Notes: generated from the sequence alone by a model not told the origin. A stretch of DNA of 64,000 nt from Roseateles sp. YR242 (GCF_900109745.1 NZ_FOAV01000005.1:248001-312000); one strand, 5' to 3'. Shown: positions 17,840-26,954, numbered from the stretch's first letter. A program made the numbers and translations.

Positions 17840-19570
17840 ATGATGAACAGCCGTGCGACGACGAATCCCGAAGCGACACGACGTCAAGATGTCTCTGCGG
17901 CCGTTCATCAGAGGGAACCGGGCTCTGGCGCATGCGGCGGTTCATTCCAGGCGTCCGTAACGGTGTCGCCGAGGATGCTGGCGCAGCGCCAGTTGATATC
18001 GGCGATATTTGGCTTCGGATGCGACCAGCGGGCCGCTGCAGACGTCACTGGCAAGGGCATCCCCGCACCTGGCGCGCCAATGAAGGCGGCAAGGTCGCCC
18101 GCCAACCCGGTGCTGCAGGGTTACTTCGTCTACAACCCAGGTGCCGCCGCTGGCCAGTATCAGGCCAATCTCGCCAACCAGTTCACTACCCAGACCAACA
18201 CCGGGGTCGGCACGTCGTTCATGGACCCGATCACCCTCGCGCCGCGCATCAACCACGCGGTGGCGCCAGCGGTGCGGGTGTCACAGAGCGGGCTGCTGGC
18301 GATCGAAGACGCCAACCTTGGCAACGCGCAGCCCAAACACTTCTACGCCGAAGCGGGGCAGCTTCAAGCGTGGAACCAGGCCCTTATGGCGACCGGCTCT
18401 TACTTTCAACTCGTCCCCGTGGGCTCCCAGACGATCAGCTTCACGATGCCCCCGGTGGCCGGCGGCCATTTGCGGACCTTGGTCAAGGTTGAGGCGCGCA
18501 ACATGGCGACGAACAACCAGGGCCAGAACATGACGATCGCTCAGCATTGCGATTCGACGGTCAAAGAGGTGACCGGCGCTTTCGGAGAGCCCCGCCCGAT
18601 ATTCCAGAATGCGCCGGCGATCGCGCTCCCTGCGGCCCATACCACCGTCCACGCGACGCTGCAGCAATACTACGTCGCCGCTGAACTGGCGCAGGTTGCC
18701 GGCGTCGGTGCAGTCGGCGGCGGCATGCCTGGCGCCGGCATGTCTCTCAACAACGACAACCTGAAAACCGAGCAGAACGACATCGCCCGCAATTATGGCC
18801 AGGCGATGTGGAACCACGGCCATGTCGCCCACGACGCTGCCCTCGACGCCCGGATGATGCACCTGGGGATCAACCAGTACGCCGTGCCGGCCGTCGGCCA
18901 GGGGCTCGTCACGCATACCATGGGTGCGGCTCAGGCCGGCGTCGCCGGCCCGATCCACGAGGACGCCTACAACCACCGTGACGTCAATGCGCCGGGCAAC
19001 AACAATATGTGGCGCTACCACTGGGGCGGCGTCGTCGCTCGTGACGCCGGTGACTTCATCACGCTGGAGAACTACGCGCGCAACGCCGAGGATGGGCTCG
19101 GCGGCGTGAGCAACGATCCGCGCTTCTACTTCCAGATGTACGGTCCCGGTGCCCAGTCGTGGCACGCGGCGTGGTCAGCGCTCGGGGGCGGTCGCGAGTT
19201 TGCCAACCCGCTCACCATGGTCGTCAGCCCAGGCCAAAATCCCAACACCGACACAGAGGCCAATGACCGCGCCCATCGCTACTTTGGCAACAACATCGGC
19301 GGCATCAAGGACGACCACCACACCATCGCGGGCGCCGGCAGCGTCGAGGCGCTCACCGTGGCGTTGTACAAGGCCCTCGCCTACGCCAATGCGCATCTCA
19401 ACGCTACAGGACCGTTCAACACCTTCGGGCGCTGGAGCCGAGTCCGCGCATGGCGCGACGCCGTCGGTGCAGCCCACGCCCACCCCCATGCCAATGCGCA
19501 GACCAATGCCCTCTCGACCCACGTACTTGCGCGGCTCGGCCAGATGCGACGCGATCCCTTCAATCCGTGA
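17840..19570 (+). CDS. Putative secreted effector with eCIS/DUF4157-associated-type N-terminus
   Basis: 576 residues, no signal peptide or membrane helix. Residues 43-59 (SPRMLAQRQLI then FGF) and VLQGYF at 91-96 resemble the short N-terminal motifs (SPRMVAQR...FG, VVQR/VLQ-Y-F) I know from proteins tied to extracellular contractile injection systems and DUF4157. The middle is Ala/Asn/Gln-rich. The C-terminal region (about 390-480) has YHWGGVVARDAGDFITLENYAR, FQMYG and SWHAAW, a set that recurs in polymorphic-toxin-like proteins; a papain-like fold is possible but I cannot name catalytic residues with certainty. No contractile tail genes are in the window. It lies just beyond the palindromic element. 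Function unproven. Confidence 0.6.
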   Translation: MMNSRATTNPEATRRQDVSAAVHQREPGSGACGGSFQASVTVSPRMLAQRQLISAIFGFGCDQRAAADVTGKGIPAPGAPMKAARSPANPVLQGYFVYNPGAAAGQYQANLANQFTTQTNTGVGTSFMDPITLAPRINHAVAPAVRVSQSGLLAIEDANLGNAQPKHFYAEAGQLQAWNQALMATGSYFQLVPVGSQTISFTMPPVAGGHLRTLVKVEARNMATNNQGQNMTIAQHCDSTVKEVTGAFGEPRPIFQNAPAIALPAAHTTVHATLQQYYVAAELAQVAGVGAVGGGMPGAGMSLNNDNLKTEQNDIARNYGQAMWNHGHVAHDAALDARMMHLGINQYAVPAVGQGLVTHTMGAAQAGVAGPIHEDAYNHRDVNAPGNNNMWRYHWGGVVARDAGDFITLENYARNAEDGLGGVSNDPRFYFQMYGPGAQSWHAAWSALGGGREFANPLTMVVSPGQNPNTDTEANDRAHRYFGNNIGGIKDDHHTIAGAGSVEALTVALYKALAYANAHLNATGPFNTFGRWSRVRAWRDAVGAAHAHPHANAQTNALSTHVLARLGQMRRDPFNP

Positions 19571-19708
19571 GGGGCGAGGCGCGGCCATTCGCCACTGCTG
19601 GTTTTCCCAGGGGAAACCGCGTGTCACCGGTGTAAAGGGGGCCTGCTCATACACAATAGGATCGACAAAATCAGGAGACGACTGGCGCTGTCACGCCAGC
19701 GACAAAGC

Positions 19709-20416
19709 ATGAACAGCTCGGTTCTTACAATTTCCGAACGCAACCACATCGAGTCGGGGCCTTGGTTTTCCAAACTGTCTCTGCCTTTGCGCAGCGACAT
19801 CCTGGCGCGCGCATTTGTACGCCGCCTCTCCGACGGTGCGTTGATGTCCGTGCGCGGCGAACCCGCCGTGGAGTGGGTGGGGGTGGCCAAGGGCGCGGTA
19901 CGGGTGAGCTCGGTGTCCTTGTCCGGCAAGCAGGTCACACTGACCTATGTCGAACCCGGCACCTGGTTCGGCGACATCGCCCTTTTCGATGGCCTGCCCC
20001 GCACCCACGACGCCAGCGCCCATGGCGAGACCACCTTGCTGGTCGTGCGCAAGGCAGACTTCCGGGACCTGCTGCAACGCCATACCGAGCTCTACGAAGC
20101 CCTGTTGCGCCTGAACTGCCGGCGCCTGCGGCTCATGTTCGACGTGGTGGAAGACCTCAACACGCGTCCCCTCGCCTCCCGGCTGGCCAAGCAGATCCTG
20201 TTGCTGGCGCGCAGTTATGGGGTCTCGCAAGGGACGGAGGAAATTCGCATCGGCCTGCAGCTGGCGCAGGAAGATCTGGCCCAGTTGCTGGGCGCCTCCC
20301 GCCAGCGGGTGAACCAGGAGCTCAAGGGCTTCGAACGGGAAGGCGCAGTGCGGGTGGAACCCACTCGGCTGGTGCTGCTGAGCAAAGAAAAACTATTGGC
20401 GATCGCCAACCGCTGA
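19709..20416 (+). CDS. Crp/Fnr-family transcriptional regulator
   Basis: 235 residues. An N-terminal cyclic-nucleotide-binding-type beta barrel (about 20-140) contains EPGTWFGDIALFDGLPRTHDA, a long dimer helix follows, and the C-terminal Crp-type winged helix has LQLAQEDLAQLLGASRQRVNQELKGFE as its recognition region. The Fnr cysteine cluster is absent, so it is not an oxygen sensor of that type. Start ATG 19709 has no strong ribosome binding site but fits the family; an inverted repeat CTGGCG-N5-CGCCAG lies in the leader just upstream (about 19682-19698) and could be self-regulatory. It precedes the phosphotransferase gene by 76 bp on the same strand. Confidence 0.9.
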   Translation: MNSSVLTISERNHIESGPWFSKLSLPLRSDILARAFVRRLSDGALMSVRGEPAVEWVGVAKGAVRVSSVSLSGKQVTLTYVEPGTWFGDIALFDGLPRTHDASAHGETTLLVVRKADFRDLLQRHTELYEALLRLNCRRLRLMFDVVEDLNTRPLASRLAKQILLLARSYGVSQGTEEIRIGLQLAQEDLAQLLGASRQRVNQELKGFEREGAVRVEPTRLVLLSKEKLLAIANR

Positions 20417-20492
20417 GCGGGCCCAGACTCCTGGGCTTGCCACAAGGTGGTCGGGCGCATCGCCGCGGATCAGTTCAATTCCAGGAGACAAC

Positions 20493-21569
20493 GTGGACGA
20501 CGCATTCACCGGCACGCGGGCCCTCGCCCAACCCATGGACACCGCTTCGCTGGCGGACTGGCTGAGCCAGCACGTGCCCGGCTTTGCCGGGCCCTTGACC
20601 GTGGAGCAGTTCAAGGGCGGGCAATCCAACCCGACCTACAAGCTGGTCACCCCCACGGCGCAGTATGTGATGCGCTCCAAGCCGGCACCGGTGGCCAAGC
20701 TGCTGCCATCGGCCCATGCCATCGAGCGCGAGTTCACCGTCATGCGGGCGCTGCAAAGCACGGACGTGCCGGTGCCCCGCATGCTGGCCCTGTGCGAGGA
20801 CGAATCGGTCATGGGCCGGGCCTTCTATGTCATGGCGTTCATCCAGGGCCGGGTGCTGTGGGACCAGTCCCTGCCGGGCGCCTCGAATGCGGAGCGCGGC
20901 GCCATCTATGAAGAGATGAACCGGGTCATCGCTGCGCTGCACAAGGTGGATGTCAACGCGGTCGGGTTGTCGCAGTACGGCAAGCCGGGCAACTACTTCG
21001 AGCGGCAGATCAGCCGCTGGAGCAAGCAGTACCAGGCCTCGGTCACCGGCCCCAATGAGGCGATGGACCGGCTGATCGAGTGGCTGCCGCATCACATACC
21101 GGCATCGGCCCGGGACGAGCGCGAAGTCGCCATCGTCCATGGCGACTACCGGCTGGACAACCTGGTCTTCCATCCGACAGAACCGCGTGTGCTGGCGGTG
21201 CTGGACTGGGAGCTGTCCACGCTGGGGCACCCGCTGGCGGACTTCAGCTATCACTGCATGTCCTGGCACATCCGCCAAAGCGGCGCGGCACGCGGGCTGG
21301 GCGGGGTGGACCTGGCGGGCCTGGGCATCCCGGACGAGCTCAGTTATGTGCGGCGCTACTGCGAGCGCACCGGGCGCGGGGATGCGGCCCTGGTGATGAA
21401 GGACTGGAACTTCTACCTGGCCTACAACCTGTTCCGTATCGCTGCCATCTTGCAGGGCATTGCCAAGCGAGTCGAAGACGGCACGGCCTCCAGCGCTCGC
21501 GCCCGGGAGGCCGCCGCTGGCGCGCTGCCCCTGGCCGAACTCGGCTGGAAGTTCGCGCAGCAGGCCTGA
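20493..21569 (+). CDS. Phosphotransferase family protein (APH/ACAD10-like kinase)
   Basis: 358-residue kinase-like protein. The N-lobe has FKGGQSNPTYKL and the lysine of YVMRSKP; the catalytic loop is IVHGDYRLDNLVF (about residues 215-227) and the metal-binding motif VLDWELSTLGHPLADFSY (about 235-252). This is the aminoglycoside-phosphotransferase fold group found with acyl-CoA dehydrogenases (ACAD10/11), which phosphorylates hydroxyacyl substrates rather than antibiotics. Start is GTG 20493 with AGGAG eight bases upstream. The TGA stop falls inside a half copy of the palindromic repeat family. No acyl-CoA dehydrogenase is adjacent here, so the substrate is open. Confidence 0.88.
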   Translation: MDDAFTGTRALAQPMDTASLADWLSQHVPGFAGPLTVEQFKGGQSNPTYKLVTPTAQYVMRSKPAPVAKLLPSAHAIEREFTVMRALQSTDVPVPRMLALCEDESVMGRAFYVMAFIQGRVLWDQSLPGASNAERGAIYEEMNRVIAALHKVDVNAVGLSQYGKPGNYFERQISRWSKQYQASVTGPNEAMDRLIEWLPHHIPASARDEREVAIVHGDYRLDNLVFHPTEPRVLAVLDWELSTLGHPLADFSYHCMSWHIRQSGAARGLGGVDLAGLGIPDELSYVRRYCERTGRGDAALVMKDWNFYLAYNLFRIAAILQGIAKRVEDGTASSARAREAAAGALPLAELGWKFAQQA

Positions 21570-21580
21570 TGCAGCGCTTC

Positions 21581-22339
21581 CTAGGCCACGTCGTTGCGGG
21601 GGACGCTGTGGTCGGTTTCTGCGGGGCGGTTGTGCCAGGCCACTGAGGTGGTGGTCGGCCAGGAGCCGCCTTCTCCGAAGCGGTGGCCGACCTCCTGGGC
21701 GCTCAGCGCCGCCGCCTCAAGCACCCGGGTCAGGCCCTGCACTTCCGGCAGGGATGGGTCCGGCATGGCGGTGCGCAGGTAGACGTTGCCACGCAGGCTC
21801 AGCAGCACAAAGGGCCGGCCCTCCACCAGGATGTCCTGGCTGGCCTGGGCCAGCCGCTCGCACAGGCTGGAGGACATCCAGGCGGTGCACAGCTCCTGAT
21901 TCACACCCACCACACCAAAACGCTGCTTCACCAGCTTGGATTCCAGCACCGGCTGCTTGGGGAACATGACCAGCCAGCGCATTTCCTCCGGCGTGTCCGT
22001 GTCCACCCGCGTGCGCAGGGTGTCGGTGTAAGCCTCGAAGACGCTGCTTTCCAGCTGTTCCATCAGCTTGCGCTCGATGACCATCATCTGCATGTCCGGG
22101 CTGAGCTTGAGCTCGCAGCGCATGCGCAGCTCATACCCGCTGATGTAGCTGCGCTGGGACGGCCCCCACTCGATGCGGGTCAGGCCGGGCAGCGTGCGCG
22201 GCAGGTCGATGACGAAGCCGCGCCCGTCCCGCGCATGGCGCAGCAGGCCGCCGCGCTCTTCGGCCCAGTCGATCAGCGGGCGCCACCGCGCGGCATTGGC
22301 ACGAACGGTGAACCACTGTTTGATTTGTTTGATTACCAT
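21581..22339 (-). CDS. Conserved hypothetical protein
   Basis: About 252 residues, unrecognised. It is a soluble, mixed alpha/beta protein without signal peptide: MVIKQIKQWFTVRANAARW opening, a strand-rich middle (FVIDLPRT, TRIEWGPSQRSYI, LRMRCELKLSPDMQMMVI) and a helical second half. I placed the start at the ATG 22337-22339, where the amphipathic opening begins; the frame continues to 22411 and no strong ribosome binding site decides between them. It converges with the phosphotransferase gene and is divergent from the GST gene. The TAG stop is provided by the CTAGG edge of the half repeat at 21567-21585. Confidence 0.65.
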   Translation of the reverse strand: MVIKQIKQWFTVRANAARWRPLIDWAEERGGLLRHARDGRGFVIDLPRTLPGLTRIEWGPSQRSYISGYELRMRCELKLSPDMQMMVIERKLMEQLESSVFEAYTDTLRTRVDTDTPEEMRWLVMFPKQPVLESKLVKQRFGVVGVNQELCTAWMSSSLCERLAQASQDILVEGRPFVLLSLRGNVYLRTAMPDPSLPEVQGLTRVLEAAALSAQEVGHRFGEGGSWPTTTSVAWHNRPAETDHSVPRNDVA

Positions 22340-22424
22340 GAGGGCTGGGGAAGCGCACCGGCCCGACAGACATGGGCCCTTGCCCGATCCGACCGAAGCC
22401 CTGCGCCCCAACGGAGAACGCTAG

Positions 22425-23117
22425 ATGATCGAAGTGTATTCATGGCCCACGCCCAATGGGCACAAGGTGCACATCATGCTGGAGGAATGCCGTCTTCCCT
22501 ACCGGGTGATTCCCGTGGATATCGGCGCCGGGGATCAGTTCGACCCCAAGTTCCTGAGTATCAGTCCCAACAACAAGATCCCCGCCATCATCGACCCGCA
22601 AGGCCCGGACGGACGGCCCATGTCGCTGTTTGAATCCGGCGCCATTCTGCTGTACCTGGCGGGCAAAACCGGTCAGTTCCTGCCCACCGACACGCGTGGG
22701 CGGTATGAGGTGCTGCAGTGGTTGATGTTCCAGATGGGCGGTGTCGGCCCGATGCTGGGCCAGGCCCACCACTTCCGCATCTACGCGCCCGAGAAGATCG
22801 AATACGCCATCGACCGCTATACCAACGAGGCCCAGCGGCTGTATGGCGTGATCGACAAGCGCCTGGCCCAAAGCAAATACATCGCTGGCGACGCCTATTC
22901 CATCGCCGACATGGCCATCTTCCCCTGGCTGCGCAGCTGGAAGAACCAGGGCGTGGAACTGGCCGACTATGGCCATCTCAAAGGCTGGTTCGACGAGCTG
23001 GCTGCCCGGCCGGCCGTGAAACGGGCCGTGGAGGTGCTGGCGGACCACCGCCGTCCGCTGGTGGACGACAAGGCCCGCGAAAACCTCTTCGGCGGGACGC
23101 AATACAAGCGGCACTGA
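22425..23117 (+). CDS. Glutathione S-transferase family protein, YfcG-like
   Basis: 230 residues. The thioredoxin-like N-domain reads MIEVYSWPTPNGHKVHIMLEE with the active-site Thr/Asn of TPNGHK, the cis-proline segment NNKIPAIIDP and the glutathione-binding ESGAILLYLA. The all-helical C-domain contains YSIADMAIFPWLRSW. The W-x-T-P-N-G-x-K signature is that of the Nu class YfcG/YghU proteins, which reduce disulfides with two bound glutathiones. Start ATG 22425 is preceded by GGAGAA. Single gene; the function as a disulfide reductase is from the family. Confidence 0.9.
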   Translation: MIEVYSWPTPNGHKVHIMLEECRLPYRVIPVDIGAGDQFDPKFLSISPNNKIPAIIDPQGPDGRPMSLFESGAILLYLAGKTGQFLPTDTRGRYEVLQWLMFQMGGVGPMLGQAHHFRIYAPEKIEYAIDRYTNEAQRLYGVIDKRLAQSKYIAGDAYSIADMAIFPWLRSWKNQGVELADYGHLKGWFDELAARPAVKRAVEVLADHRRPLVDDKARENLFGGTQYKRH

Positions 23118-23202
23118 GCCGGCCGAAGCGCTGGCGCGTTGGGTGAGAGTTGAAGCCCCTTACGGGGACAGTACGGGACGGGACGAGACGGGAAGCCTGG
23201 CC

Positions 23203-23439
23203 TCAGAGCTTGCCCAGCCGCACACGGTCGCCGATTTCCGTCAGCCAGCGGCGGCCATCCTCCCGCACCCCCGTGGCCAAGCCCTTGTCCTGCAGGCGCT
23301 GCTGCATCTCTTCACTGACGATCATGCCGCCGGGCGCCTGAGGGATGAAATACAGGGCCGCGCGTTCGTCGGGGGTGATGACCAGCGTCTGATCGTGAGC
23401 GGGGGTAGACGGGGAAGAAGACATCGGGATAGAAGACAT
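23203..23439 (-). CDS. Small hypothetical protein
   Basis: 78 residues, unrecognised. After a Ser/Pro-rich start (MSSIPMSSSPSTPAHD) the sequence VITPDERAALYFIPQAPGGM then EEMQQRLQDKGLA and DGRRWLTEIGDRVRLGKL reads like a compact folded domain, possibly a small winged-helix-like fold (only a guess). No strong ribosome binding site; the second Met at codon 6 is an equal candidate start. The convergent GST gene ends 85 bp away. Coding character is better than for the opposite strand. Confidence 0.5.
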   Translation of the reverse strand: MSSIPMSSSPSTPAHDQTLVITPDERAALYFIPQAPGGMIVSEEMQQRLQDKGLATGVREDGRRWLTEIGDRVRLGKL

Positions 23440-23724
23440 TCAGCGGGGAGACAGCCGGGCTGCTTGCCGGGGGCCGGGGGAGCAGCTAGTTCCGGAAGTA
23501 TGCCAAGCGTAGCCGCCCCGCCGTGGCATGCGTCACAACTGCCGCCACTTCCCCCCGATCTCGGGGCGTAGAGCGAACCGGGAAAGCATCAAAATCCCAC
23601 TCCGGAGAATTGCTGCGCATCGGCAGCATTCACGAGGGTGGGATGAATGCAACAACAACATCTGGACAGCTCCAGGCTGTCCGTCGGGATTTCGGGACCA
23701 ACAGCCTCCGCACAGGAGCCCCTC

Positions 23725-23988
23725 ATGGATGAGGGCAATCGCCGGCCGGGCTGGCTGCGCGGTGTGCACTTGCGCGTGATGGTGGCGGGCATGGCCGCGT
23801 TGGGTGTGCTGGCGCTGGTCTATCCGGACGCAAGACGACGCGAGATTTCCTCGGCGGCCGAAGCCATTCACCAATGCGATCTGGGCGCGGCAAATCTGAG
23901 CCTGGACGACGCGGCCCGAGCCCAGGCCCGGGCACACTGCCATCAGTTGCGACTGCAGTACACACAGCGGTACGGCCAGGAGCCTTGA
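23725..23988 (+). CDS. Small single-pass membrane protein, hypothetical
   Basis: 87 residues, unrecognised. Basic N-terminus (MDEGNRRPGWLRGVHLR), one hydrophobic segment (VMVAGMAALGVLALVY, about 18-33) and a hydrophilic alpha-helical tail rich in Ala with two cysteines (HQCDLGAAN, ARAHCHQLR). I chose ATG 23725 because CAGGAG lies eight to nine bases upstream; the open frame begins at 23647. The opposite strand is also open (23533-23943) but shows no folded character or ribosome binding site. Confidence 0.55.
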   Translation: MDEGNRRPGWLRGVHLRVMVAGMAALGVLALVYPDARRREISSAAEAIHQCDLGAANLSLDDAARAQARAHCHQLRLQYTQRYGQEP

Positions 23989-24078
23989 TGCAGTTGATGC
24001 GCTTGAGGCAGTTGATGCAGTTGATGCACTGAGAGGCCACCGTGCTGCGGGGCCACCGGACGCTGTCTTGAACCCGTG

Positions 24079-24480
24079 TTACGCCATCTCCAGGTCATGC
24101 GCCTGCGCATGTACCTGGTGATATCGACGCCCCTGGTGGTCATCCCACGAGGCTGACCGGTCTTCGTTCGAATCTTCCCAGTCGTCACGTTCGTCACGCC
24201 CGTCACGCCCATCTTCCAGGGCGGCTTGTTCGCCCAGTTGCTCGTCGTGAGACGGCCTCACCACCGGCACCCGCACCTCCGCCGCCGCACGTCGCAGCTC
24301 GGCCTCGCGCAGCAACACGGCGGTGCGCGGGTTGGCGCGGATCATCTGCGAAGCCAGCGCAATGGCGCCCCGCACCTCCGGCCGGCGCTGCGCCCAGTCG
24401 GCCAGCAACGGCCCATGACGTTCGGGAAACACTTCCCACCAGGTCACGATGCTGGAGGGTTCGTTCAGGTCGAGCAGCAT
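24079..24480 (-). CDS. Conserved hypothetical protein behind a LexA box
   Basis: 133 residues, family not recognised. A well-ordered N-terminal half (MLLDLNEPSSIVTWWEVFPE, then HGPLLADWAQRRPEVRGAI and a helical ASQMIRANPRTAVLLREAEL) gives way to a very acidic, Asp/Arg-rich tail (EDGRDGRDERDDWEDSNED) that is probably disordered. AAGGAA sits seven bases before the ATG at 24478-24480. An almost ideal LexA operator overlaps its promoter, so it should be induced by DNA damage. It is alone on its strand. A role in the SOS response, for example as a DNA mimic or division inhibitor, is speculation based on that control and the acidic tail. Confidence 0.75.
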   Translation of the reverse strand: MLLDLNEPSSIVTWWEVFPERHGPLLADWAQRRPEVRGAIALASQMIRANPRTAVLLREAELRRAAAEVRVPVVRPSHDEQLGEQAALEDGRDGRDERDDWEDSNEDRSASWDDHQGRRYHQVHAQAHDLEMA

Positions 24481-24521
24481 GTTCGTTCCTTTCCTTCACC
24501 GTCTCGGGAAGGCATGAGATA

Positions 24522-24550
24522 ACTGTATACGCATACAGTCTTTTTGCCAA
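24522..24550 (-). promoter_or_regulatory. SOS promoter with LexA box
   Basis: On the minus strand a -35 TTGGCA (24545-24550) and a -10 TACAGT (24522-24527) are separated by exactly 17 bp. The LexA operator ACTGTATACGCATACAGT (24522-24539) is a perfect 7-4-7 inverted repeat with the consensus CTGT-N8-ACAG core, and covers the -10 and most of the spacer. The start codon of the 133-residue protein is 42 bp downstream of the box. Confidence 0.88.
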
Positions 24551-24718
24551 TCACCTGGCTGACGCTCTCCGACGGCATGAGCTTGTAGGGTTTCCACCTA
24601 CATCAGGTTCCCGCAATACCGCACACCCCCAACGTACAGCGCCCGACTGACCGGAGCGCCTGGGCCTCATAGAGTCGCTGATCTTCCTCAGTTACCGGCC
24701 GCCAAGGCCCGGTCCACC

Positions 24719-26263
24719 ATGCTCGCTCTGGACAACATTAAGATTGGCAAACGCCTCCTCCTGGCCTTCGCCGCCATCTGCGCCCTTCTGGTGGCCGTGG
24801 GCGTGCTGGCCTATGTGGGCCTGCAGGGTGTGGGCGCGCAGCTGGACCGCATCACCGACGACCAATACCCCAAGGTCAAGCAGGCCGCCGTGATGACACG
24901 TGCGGTCAACCAGCAGGCGCGCTCCGCCCGCAACCTGGTGATCCTGACGGATGCCCAGCAGCGTGCCGAGGAGCTGAGTAAATTGCAGGACCAATTGCCC
25001 ATCGTGGACGAGGCCTTCCGCAAGCTCGCCCCGATGATGAGCAGCGATGCCGGCAAGGCCTTGCTGGCCACCATGCTGGAGAAGCGCCGCCTTTATCGCG
25101 AGCAGCTCGCCCTGTTTGTGGAGAAGATCAAGGCCAACGACCTCGACGCCGCCAAGACCGTGCTGCTGGACAAGGTGCGGGGCCCGCAACTGGCCTACAT
25201 GAAGGAGCTGGAATCCTTCACCACCCATGAAGAAGAGCGCATGGACCAGTCCGGCGACGAGGCCGACAAGGCGATGGCCCAGGCCGTGACCTACATCGTC
25301 AGCGGCAGCATCGTGGCGGTGCTGTTCGCCATCGCGGCAGGGGTGTTGATCACACGCTCCATCACCCGCCCGGTGGATGATGCCGTGCAGGCGCTCAAGC
25401 GCGTGGCGGCGGGCGACCTCACCAGCGATCTCGTCGTGGTCCGCCAGGACGAAATGGGCGAACTGCTGCGCGCGGTCGACCAGACCACCCGCGCCCTGCG
25501 CCAGGTGGTGACCTCGGTTCGCCAGGGGGTGGACTCCGTCTCCACCGCCGCCGGCCAGATCGCCGCCGGCAACCTCGATCTCTCCGGCCGCACCGAGCAG
25601 CAAGCCAGCGCGCTGCAGCAAACCGCCTCCTCCATGGAGCAGTTGACCAGCACCGTGACCGAGAGCGCAAGCTCGGCCCGCCAGGCGGCGGATCTGGCCA
25701 ACGCGGCCAGCCAATCCGCCGGCAAGGGCGGCTCGGTGGTGGCTGATGTGGTCAGCACCATGAACGAGATCACCGAATCCAGCAAGAAGATCGGCAGCAT
25801 CACCAGCGTGATCGACGGCATCGCGTTCCAGACCAACATCCTGGCACTGAATGCGGCCGTGGAAGCGGCCCGGGCGGGCGAGCATGGCCGCGGTTTCGCG
25901 GTGGTGGCGGCCGAGGTGCGCACCTTGGCACAGCGCTCCGCCCAGGCCGCCAAGGAAATCAATTCGTTGATCGGCAGCTCCATCGAGCGGGTGGAAGCTG
26001 GCGCCCATCACGCCTCACTGGCTGGCACGACCATGCAGGAGATCGTGGCGCAGGTGGAAAAGGTCTCCCAACTCATCCGCGAGATTTCTTCCGCCGCTTC
26101 CGAGCAGAGTGCCGGTATCGGCCAGGTCAACACGGCGGTGGTCCACATGGACCAGGCGACCCAGCAGAACGCCGCACTGGTCGAAGAAAGCGCGGCGGCA
26201 GCGCAGAGCCTGGACGAACAGGCTCGTTCGCTGATGAAGACGGTCGAGGCGTTCAAGGTCTGA
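24719..26263 (+). CDS. Methyl-accepting chemotaxis protein
   Basis: 514-residue chemoreceptor. Membrane helix 1 (about 12-32), a periplasmic four-helix-bundle sensor of about 155 residues ([20 protein letters not shown] pattern, typical of MCP_N/4HB), membrane helix 2 (about 191-213), HAMP ([20 protein letters not shown]) and a long signalling coiled coil whose tip contains [20 protein letters not shown] then [20 protein letters not shown]. There is no C-terminal NWETF-type pentapeptide for CheR/CheB tethering; the end is MKTVEAFKV. It is monocistronic and no other chemotaxis gene is nearby. Ligand unknown. Confidence 0.96.
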   Translation: MLALDNIKIGKRLLLAFAAICALLVAVGVLAYVGLQGVGAQLDRITDDQYPKVKQAAVMTRAVNQQARSARNLVILTDAQQRAEELSKLQDQLPIVDEAFRKLAPMMSSDAGKALLATMLEKRRLYREQLALFVEKIKANDLDAAKTVLLDKVRGPQLAYMKELESFTTHEEERMDQSGDEADKAMAQAVTYIVSGSIVAVLFAIAAGVLITRSITRPVDDAVQALKRVAAGDLTSDLVVVRQDEMGELLRAVDQTTRALRQVVTSVRQGVDSVSTAAGQIAAGNLDLSGRTEQQASALQQTASSMEQLTSTVTESASSARQAADLANAASQSAGKGGSVVADVVSTMNEITESSKKIGSITSVIDGIAFQTNILALNAAVEAARAGEHGRGFAVVAAEVRTLAQRSAQAAKEINSLIGSSIERVEAGAHHASLAGTTMQEIVAQVEKVSQLIREISSAASEQSAGIGQVNTAVVHMDQATQQNAALVEESAAAAQSLDEQARSLMKTVEAFKV

Positions 26264-26440
26264 GCTTCCCTACGGCTCGGACGGGTTCCGCAAAAACCGG
26301 AATCCATGCCTCGCGAGGTTTCTGGGCTTGACCCTGGAGTCCGCCGACATGAGCGTGCCGACCTGAGCGACGAACCCATCCAGAGTGTGCGTCCACCCAG
26401 CCGCACTGGCATGGCCAGCGTCGCTTCAGGATAACCACAC

Positions 26441-26779
26441 ATGACTCCCAGCCTTCTCGCCCCTGGCACCCCCATGGACCGTCGGGTCGAAGTGGACCAC
26501 TGGCATGCAGCACGTCGCCAGGGGCTTGCCAGCCTGGAGCGTCTGGCCGCCGAGATCCGCCAAAGCAACGACCCGGAAGCCGCATCGGCCCTGGCTGATC
26601 TGCGGCCCATGATCCGCTTGCTGAGCATTGAAGCTGCCGACCTTCGAGCCATGCTGACCCTGGAGCATCACTGGCAAACCGAGCCGGCATGGCTGGATCT
26701 GCAGCACCAGGCGCCCGACATACTGGCGCCCATGCAAACCGCCATGGAGGCCTTGCGCCAGGCACTGGCCAGGGGTTGA
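26441..26779 (+). CDS. Small hypothetical protein
   Basis: 112 residues, unrecognised, predicted almost all alpha-helical: RQGLASLERLAAEIRQ, LADLRPMIRLLSIEAADLRA and PMQTAMEALRQALARG form three amphipathic helices. AGGA lies nine bases before the ATG. It sits between the chemoreceptor and the first paralogue gene on the same strand, with 180 and 175 bp on either side. The minus strand is also open here but its translation is Arg/Pro/Trp-rich without structure. Existence is moderately supported. Confidence 0.5.
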   Translation: MTPSLLAPGTPMDRRVEVDHWHAARRQGLASLERLAAEIRQSNDPEAASALADLRPMIRLLSIEAADLRAMLTLEHHWQTEPAWLDLQHQAPDILAPMQTAMEALRQALARG

Positions 26780-26911
26780 CGGCCCCCACCCTCTGATGAG
26801 GCCTGCCCTTGCTCTCCGAAGGAGGGCGAGACGCCGGGCCCTGTGCGCCAGCCGCCTGCGTAATGCAACGTTGGCCGCGCCGTCTTGAACTCTTCTCCGC
26901 GAGGGTGTCAC

Positions 26912-26951
26912 CCAGGGCCACTGTCATTAGCAGTGCTTCACGCCCTGGAGG
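26912..26951 (+). promoter_or_regulatory. Leader hairpin over the ribosome binding site, copy 1
   Basis: Arms CCAGGGC (26912-26918) and GCCCTGG (26942-26948) pair perfectly; an inner CACTG (26919-26923) pairs with CAGTG (26931-26935). The 3' arm overlaps the Shine-Dalgarno GGAGG (26947-26951), which lies just before the ATG at 26955. A related hairpin with one compensatory base-pair change precedes the duplicate gene. Likely role: control of translation start (inference). Confidence 0.55.
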
Positions 26952-26954
26952 CCC

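Noticed and set aside
23533-23943. Minus-strand open frame opposite the small membrane protein
   Set aside because: No ribosome binding site and no ordered segment, whereas the plus strand has CAGGAG before an ATG and a membrane helix.
26870-26954. hrp/PIP-type box before paralogue A as evidence for type III secretion
   Set aside because: No TTCGC-N15-TTCGC or TTCG-N16-TTCG arrangement was found in this leader or in that of paralogue B.
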